64,000 nucleotides of DNA, taken from positions 53,688-117,687 of the forward strand of contig CADBHB010000008.1 in NCBI GenBank assembly GCA_902794395.1, given 5' to 3'. This DNA is from an uncultured Ruminococcus sp. GTDB lineage: Bacteria > Bacillota > Clostridia > Oscillospirales > Acutalibacteraceae. The translations under genes and the position numbers were made by a program. This document shows, piece after piece, positions 59,896 to 64,000 of this stretch (position 1 is its first letter; every line of letters starts with the position of its first letter). Below the pieces are notes generated by a model. The model saw only the letters and a list, made by a program, of their open reading frames with translations. It searched no databases and had not been told where the DNA came from.

Positions 59896-60091
59896 CCTCG
59901 TCGGGTTCATACAGGTCGATCTCGTGATTCCTGATCTCGTCGATCGCCAGCAGGACGGGCTTATCCTCGGTAACGGTGCCCTCGTCCTCAAAGGTCTTGG
60001 TGATCTCTCTGGCGCGCTTAGACACGCCGACAACCAGCGCGTACTTGCTTTGTTTTCCCTTGAATAATTCGTCTACGTTTACCTTATGCAT
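59885..60091 (-). CDS. rpoZ: RNA polymerase omega subunit
   Basis: The 68-residue protein matches RpoZ: YALVVGVSKRAREI and KPVLLAIDEI. It supports assembly of the polymerase beta' subunit. GAGGAG lies before the ATG at 60091; the longer frame has no support. It sits between gmk and priA, the usual place. Confidence 0.92.
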   Translation of the reverse strand: MHKVNVDELFKGKQSKYALVVGVSKRAREITKTFEDEGTVTEDKPVLLAIDEIRNHEIDLYEPDEDEL

Positions 60092-60131
60092 ATCGATTCT
60101 CCTCAAATTATTGTATCGCCTTGCGGCGCGG

Positions 60132-60698
60132 TCAGTTGTTTTGTTCACGGTTGAGCAGGCTGAGCACCTCGTCTGCGGCGCGGTCAACATCGTCGTTGAT
60201 CACGCAAAAGCGGTAGCGGTCCTTGAATTTCATTTCCTCCACCGCCTGTGCCATCCTCTTGCGAATGGTCTCCTCGTCCTCGGTGCCTCTGCCGCGAAGG
60301 CGGCGCTCAAGCTCCTCAAGCGAGGGCGGCATGATGAAGATGCTGAGGATTTCGGGGTATTTTTCCATCACCTGCAGACCGCCCTGCACCTCTATTTCCA
60401 AAAAGACGTTGCAGCCCTGTTCGAGCATATCCTCGACCTGCTGTTTCGGAGTGCCGTAGTAGTTGCCGCAGTAGACGGCGTGCTCGATGTAGCCGTCGGA
60501 ATCCGCCAGCGCGAGAAATTCCTCGCGGGTGACGAAGTTGTAGTGGACGCCGTCGATCTCGCCCTTGCGCGGGGCTCGGGTCGTGTTTGAAACAGACAGC
60601 CTGATGGACGGGTCGCGCCGCAGCAGCTCCTTCATAATGGTGCCCTTGCCCACGCCGGAACAACCCGAGTACAGCACCGGAATACCCTTTTTATTCAT
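60132..60698 (-). CDS. gmk: Guanylate kinase
   Basis: The 188-residue kinase has the P-loop SGCSGVGKGT (GPSGVGKGT in most relatives, so Cys replaces Pro) and the GMP-binding TTRAPRKGEIDGVHY. It makes GDP from GMP. GTGAGGA precedes the ATG at 60698, which overlaps the remA-like stop by eight bases. Confidence 0.95.
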   Translation of the reverse strand: MNKKGIPVLYSGCSGVGKGTIMKELLRRDPSIRLSVSNTTRAPRKGEIDGVHYNFVTREEFLALADSDGYIEHAVYCGNYYGTPKQQVEDMLEQGCNVFLEIEVQGGLQVMEKYPEILSIFIMPPSLEELERRLRGRGTEDEETIRKRMAQAVEEMKFKDRYRFCVINDDVDRAADEVLSLLNREQNN

Positions 60699-60942
60699 CT
60701 TTTTCCTCACTTCCCTCGGCGCGGCTCTGGATGGTCTCGCAGGACACCGCGGACAGCACCACATGGTTGCTTTCGCAAATCAGCACGGACTTGCACTTTC
60801 TGCCGCAGGTGGCGTCGATAAGCATCCCCTTAGCCTTAGCCTCCTGCACTATGCGCTTTACGGGCGCCGCGTCGGGAGCTGCTACCGCCACCAGCTTGTC
60901 GCTGCTTACCAGATTGCCGAAGCCGATGTTCATCAGTTTCAT
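60691..60942 (-). CDS. remA: RemA-like DNA-binding regulator (DUF370)
   Basis: The 83-residue protein matches the RemA family: MNIGFGNLVSSDKLVAVAAPDAAPVKR and ICESNHVVLSAV. In Bacillus subtilis RemA activates biofilm matrix and osmoprotection genes as a ring-shaped DNA binder. Its position between yicC and gmk is the conserved one. The C-terminal tail is longer and acidic (SRAEGSEEKDE). A matrix target in this organism cannot be inferred. Confidence 0.9.
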   Translation of the reverse strand: MKLMNIGFGNLVSSDKLVAVAAPDAAPVKRIVQEAKAKGMLIDATCGRKCKSVLICESNHVVLSAVSCETIQSRAEGSEEKDE

Positions 60943-60956
60943 ATATACCTCATTAT

Positions 60957-61841
60957 TTACTCAATGTTCTGCACTTGCTCGCGGATCTTTTCGATCTCGC
61001 TTTTGATGTCGACGACCTTGTGGGCAAGAAAAGCGTCCTGCACCTTGGAGCCGATGGTATTCGCCTCGCGGTTCATCTCCTGGATTATGAAGTCGATCTT
61101 TCTGCCGATCGGCTCGTTCTTCTCCAAGAACTCCGAGAGCTGGTCAAAGTGGCTGCGCAGCCGCACGGTCTCCTCGGCGACCGCCACCTTGTCGGCGAAC
61201 ACCGCAACCTCGGTGAGCACGCGCTGTTCGTCCACCTCTACGCTGAGGCTCTCAAGCGTCTGGCGGATGCGGTCGAGCAGGCGCTCCTCGTACTCCGTAA
61301 CGGTCTGAGGCGAACGCGCCTCGATCTCATCCACTATGGAGAGTATGGTGTTTGCCCTGCCCAGGATGTCCGCCTTCATTCTCTCGCCCTCCGCGCTGCG
61401 CATGGCAAGGAAGGAATCCAGCGCTGTCTGCGCCGCCGACAGCACATCGGCGGTCAGCTGCTCCTCGTCTACAGCCGCCTTGTTGACGGTGAATACGTCC
61501 GGAAAACGTGACAGCGCCACCACGGTGGCGTCGTTTTCAACGCCATAGGTATCGCTGATCTCCTTCATCGCCGCAAGATAGCCCGACACCAGACTGTGGT
61601 TTACCGTTACCTCGCAGGGCACGTCGTCGGACGCGCCGACGGAAACGAACATATCTATCTTGCCGCGCGACACCTTGGAATTCACAAAAGCCTTTAGCTT
61701 ATCCTCCAAAAAGCTGTAGCCGCGCGTTATGCGGCAGGAAAATTCAAAATAGCGGTGGTTTACGCTTTTTATCTCGACCGTGATGGGTCTGCCGTTGATT
61801 TCGGTTTCGCAGCGTCCGAATCCGGTCATTGACTGAACCAT
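60957..61841 (-). CDS. yicC: YicC-family endoribonuclease
   Basis: The 294-residue protein begins SMTGFGR, the family hallmark, and has the C-terminal block FIIQEMNREANTIGSK. YicC proteins cut RNA, and YicC of Escherichia coli is tied to small-RNA decay. First gene of the long leftward operon, with a consensus-like promoter 54 bp upstream; GTGAGG precedes the start. Confidence 0.93.
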   Translation of the reverse strand: MVQSMTGFGRCETEINGRPITVEIKSVNHRYFEFSCRITRGYSFLEDKLKAFVNSKVSRGKIDMFVSVGASDDVPCEVTVNHSLVSGYLAAMKEISDTYGVENDATVVALSRFPDVFTVNKAAVDEEQLTADVLSAAQTALDSFLAMRSAEGERMKADILGRANTILSIVDEIEARSPQTVTEYEERLLDRIRQTLESLSVEVDEQRVLTEVAVFADKVAVAEETVRLRSHFDQLSEFLEKNEPIGRKIDFIIQEMNREANTIGSKVQDAFLAHKVVDIKSEIEKIREQVQNIE

Positions 61842-61894
61842 TTGCAGTTACCTCACTTTCTGTATCATATAGGTGATTATTTGTCTATCAGTAT

Positions 61895-61923
61895 ATTGTA
61901 GCACCATTCCCGCGGTTTGACAA
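61895..61923 (-). promoter_or_regulatory. Promoter of the yicC-thiN operon
   Basis: On the - strand: TTGTCA (61923-61918), 17 bp, TACAAT (61900-61895). Bases 61932-61946 hold a TTACA...TGTAA dyad just upstream. Confidence 0.8.
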
Positions 61924-62009
61924 TGGGTTTATTACAAAACTGTAATATTTTATTTTTCCCGTCCGTGCGCGCCGAAAAAGCCGTATGCTCCCGCCGCCGA
62001 AAAAACATC

Positions 62010-62038
62010 TTGATTTCTTTTGCGAAATATAGTATGAT
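62010..62038 (+). promoter_or_regulatory. Promoter of the lipocalin-like membrane protein gene
   Basis: TTGATT (62010-62015), 17 bp, TATGAT (62033-62038). Confidence 0.65.
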
Positions 62039-62070
62039 AGAGTTTAAGAATAAAAAAGGAGGTATCTCCG

Positions 62071-63024
62071 TTGGACGATTTTAAGGAATACGTTGACATC
62101 AACGACATGGAAGAAGCCGATAATGCCCCCGACGTCGATACAAAACAGAATACAGACCTCCCGCAAATGCCCGCTTACCAAACACAGAAAAAAGGCGGCT
62201 TGGTGCAGCGCACCATCCTGATAAGCGCGGTCATCGTGGGCGTTGTGCTGGCAGCGGCGATAATCTGCCGGCTGTTTGCGGAAAATGGCGTGGTCAAAAC
62301 CGATATTCTGGGCAACAAAGCCACTACCTGCTGGCACTATACCGCAGAGTATCCCACCTCTACCCCCGACGAAACGTTTAATGTGGACTATTATCTGTTC
62401 TTTGAACCGAACGGTAAGCTGAGAGTTAAGATGGATACTATTGAATACATCGGAGCATACAGCTTTAGACGCGTTGATCCCAAAGACGACAGCAAGAACG
62501 CCGGAAAGCCATATCTCGAAATAAGTCAAACCGGTATTACACTGATCAGCAACTTCCCGTTTGACGGAAAGTATTTCTACTCGGAAACCGGCGGCGTTTT
62601 CAATAGAAAGCTAAAGCTGAGTTACTACTACGACAAGTCGATCTCCTATGAGTTTGACCAAAAGTCTTATTCACCTGTCAAAACCAAACGCGAAGGCGAA
62701 TTCAAGGGAGACGATTCGCTGTACGGCACATGGAAACAGATCAACGAACAGTCTGAACAGACTTTTGTTTTTAAATCTAACGGTGACTTTGAATTTAAGA
62801 ATAAATCGACCGACTACTTCACAAATCAAATCAGCATAGTCAAGCAAAGCGGTATTTTCAACTGTGAAAACGGTCAGCTGAGCTTGTATTCAGGCACGAT
62901 CAACACGCAGCCGACAGTTTATAAATACTCTGTCGACGGAGATACGCTGTCATTCTTCTACCAAACGATAAACAGAAACACGCTTGCGATAGAGGAGCAA
63001 AAAATAGAATACAAAAAACAATAG
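62071..63024 (+). CDS. Single-pass membrane protein with beta-rich outer domains
   Basis: The 317-residue protein has an acidic cytosolic N-terminus, one helix (about 47-68) and an outer part made of two beta-rich units. Each unit has a lipocalin-like pattern, for example LYGTWKQI...TFVFKSNGDFEF and the final YSVDGDTLSFFY. Such units resemble the DUF5640/lipocalin-like domains common in gut Clostridia; the ligand is unknown. The start is TTG at 62071, fixed by AAGGAGG. It is AT-richer than its neighbours and transcribed alone. Confidence 0.65.
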   Translation: MDDFKEYVDINDMEEADNAPDVDTKQNTDLPQMPAYQTQKKGGLVQRTILISAVIVGVVLAAAIICRLFAENGVVKTDILGNKATTCWHYTAEYPTSTPDETFNVDYYLFFEPNGKLRVKMDTIEYIGAYSFRRVDPKDDSKNAGKPYLEISQTGITLISNFPFDGKYFYSETGGVFNRKLKLSYYYDKSISYEFDQKSYSPVKTKREGEFKGDDSLYGTWKQINEQSEQTFVFKSNGDFEFKNKSTDYFTNQISIVKQSGIFNCENGQLSLYSGTINTQPTVYKYSVDGDTLSFFYQTINRNTLAIEEQKIEYKKQ

Positions 63025-63031
63025 CAAGAAT

Positions 63032-63064
63032 AAGCAGGTTGCCGACGCAGCCTGCTTGTTTTAT
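63032..63064 (+). terminator. Terminator after the lipocalin-like gene
   Basis: AAGCAGG..GC (63032-63042) pairs with GC..CCTGCTT (63047-63057), followed by GTTTTAT. Confidence 0.8.
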
Positions 63065-63102
63065 CAAACAGCAAATATTACAGAATTGTAACTTCCGGTT
63101 TG

Positions 63103-63132
63103 TTTACAGCCGCACCCGGCATGTGTTATACT
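63103..63132 (+). promoter_or_regulatory. Promoter of yebC
   Basis: TTTACA (63103-63108), 18 bp, TATACT (63127-63132). The MITE-like element begins exactly at the end of the -10 box. Confidence 0.65.
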
Positions 63133-63246
63133 TAATGCAATACCGCATTATCCAGGTGTGCGGATAGCTATGTAGAATTTTTGGGCAGTCTGACAAAACG
63201 ATATGCAAGCAAGGCGTGCGCCGTGGATCGTGCGGTGGTGCCTTAA
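63132..63246 (+). repeat. MITE-like element, about 115 bp, copy 2
   Basis: The ends (63132-63152 and 63225-63246) are inverted repeats matching those at 1573-1594 and 1743-1764 with several changes. The inner block TTTTTGGGCAG...GCAAGCAAGGCGTGCGCC is shared. It lacks about 75 bp that copy 1 has, including the tandem duplication. It forms nearly the whole leader of yebC. Confidence 0.75.
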
Positions 63247-63270
63247 GATAACAAGTAAAGGAATGATACT

Positions 63271-64000
63271 ATGTCAGGACATAACAAATGGAGCACCATC
63301 AAGCAGAAAAAGGGTAAAAACGACGCGGCTCGCGCCAAGGTATTCACCAAGATAGGCAGAGAGCTTATTGTTGCCATCAAGACCGGCGGCAGCGCCGACC
63401 CCAACGTCAACTCCAAGCTGAAGGACACCATCGCCAAGGCTAAGGCGGCAAACGTGCCCAACGACAATATTGAGCGAATCATCAAAAAAGCCGCCAACGA
63501 CAACGACTCCACCAACTACGAGGCAGTGACCTACGAGGGCTACGGCCCCAACGGCGTAGCGGTCATAGTTGAGGCGCTTACCGACAACCGCAACCGCACC
63601 GCGGGCGAGGTGCGTCACTACTTTGATAAATTCGGCGGCAACATGGGCACGCAGGGCTGCGTAAGCTTTATGTTCTCTCAGAAGGGCGTTATCGTGATTG
63701 AGCGCGAGGACCTTGAAAAGGATGAGGATACCGTTATGAGCGACGCGCTTGAGGCGGGCGCCTCCGACTTTGAGGCGGACGAGGATATTTTTACCATATA
63801 CACCGAGCCCGAGGATTTCAGCGCCGTGAGAGATGACCTGGAGCAGAGAGGCTATGTATTCGCCTCCGCCGAGCTTGAAATGGTTCCCTCCACCTACACC
63901 AAGCTGGATGACGAGGATACCGCGGTGAAAATGCAGAAAATGCTGGATATGTTTGAGGACAACGACGACATCCAGAACGTCTGGCACAACTGGGAGGAGT
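63271..64000 (+). CDS. yebC: YebC/PmpR-family protein (partial, runs off the window)
   Basis: At least 243 residues are visible. It begins [23 protein letters not shown], the YebC N-terminus, and contains [23 protein letters not shown]. Recent work links YebC-type proteins to translation of proline-rich stretches as well as to transcription control. GTAAAGGA lies before the ATG. The usual length is about 240-250 residues, so only the last few residues are missing. The expected ruvC or other neighbours lie outside the window. Confidence 0.95.
   Translation, partial: MSGHNKWSTIKQKKGKNDAARAKVFTKIGRELIVAIKTGGSADPNVNSKLKDTIAKAKAANVPNDNIERIIKKAANDNDSTNYEAVTYEGYGPNGVAVIVEALTDNRNRTAGEVRHYFDKFGGNMGTQGCVSFMFSQKGVIVIEREDLEKDEDTVMSDALEAGASDFEADEDIFTIYTEPEDFSAVRDDLEQRGYVFASAELEMVPSTYTKLDDEDTAVKMQKMLDMFEDNDDIQNVWHNWEE

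Overview
This 64 kb chromosomal segment looks like a GC-rich (roughly 55%) Gram-positive gut or rumen Clostridium relative, most likely a Ruminococcus-like member of the Oscillospiraceae. The reasons are the gene order of the yicC-remA-gmk-rpoZ-priA-def-fmt-rsmB-rlmN-prpC-prkC-rsgA block, a class B sortase with an SPKTG-type substrate, a dockerin-bearing CotH protein, PASTA kinases, AAGGAGG-type ribosome sites and consensus -35/-10 promoters with 17 bp spacing. The species assignment is inference; no rRNA gene is present.

Left part (1-14 kb): an M23/G5 cell-wall peptidase behind a WalR-like box, TrmL, a glycolytic run pgk-tpiA-gpmI, a 500 bp gene-free patch with iteron-like repeats and a 3'-tRNA fragment, a heterodimeric ABC exporter pair, an EF-G paralogue and ilvD. 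Middle left (15-25 kb): a leftward surface operon (small IPNTG/SPKTG wall proteins, sortase B, LCP ligase), a pyruvyl-transferase-like protein, cysK, tfoX-like, and then an AT-richer accessory island (21.1-25.1 kb). The island holds a relic ribbon-helix-helix gene, an HTH regulator with a palindromic operator, a 544-residue secreted protein of unknown fold, a mini pyrophosphatase and a small membrane protein, tied together by three near-identical terminator repeats.

Middle (25-40 kb): greA-lysS, an unknown gene, and a long rightward accessory run. It comprises a GH13 enzyme, an EndoU-type secreted nuclease with an eight-unit QQSSK repeat and a candidate immunity gene, then an HPr-kinase-like protein, a PqqD-like protein, a signal-peptidase-like S26 protein, an NTP_transf_5 nucleotidyltransferase and a polysaccharide-type flippase. 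After these come a beta-helix lipoprotein, a zinc-ribbon membrane protein and a TPM-domain protein. The EndoU pair and the HPrK/PqqD/S26/NTase/flippase cassette are the best candidates for undescribed systems. bioY follows under a perfect BirA-type operator.

Right part (40-64 kb): tex, a GH3 lipoprotein, a CarD-like regulator, a zinc-ribbon PASTA pseudokinase, and one long leftward operon from yicC (61.8 kb) to thiN and perhaps the dockerin/CotH gene (46.8 kb). This operon couples nucleotide supply, transcription, translation start and rRNA maturation with an active PASTA kinase/PP2C pair. At the far right are a lipocalin-like membrane protein and the start of a yebC gene. A short inverted-repeat element (MITE-like) occurs twice, once sharing the stop codon of the M23 gene and once filling the yebC leader.
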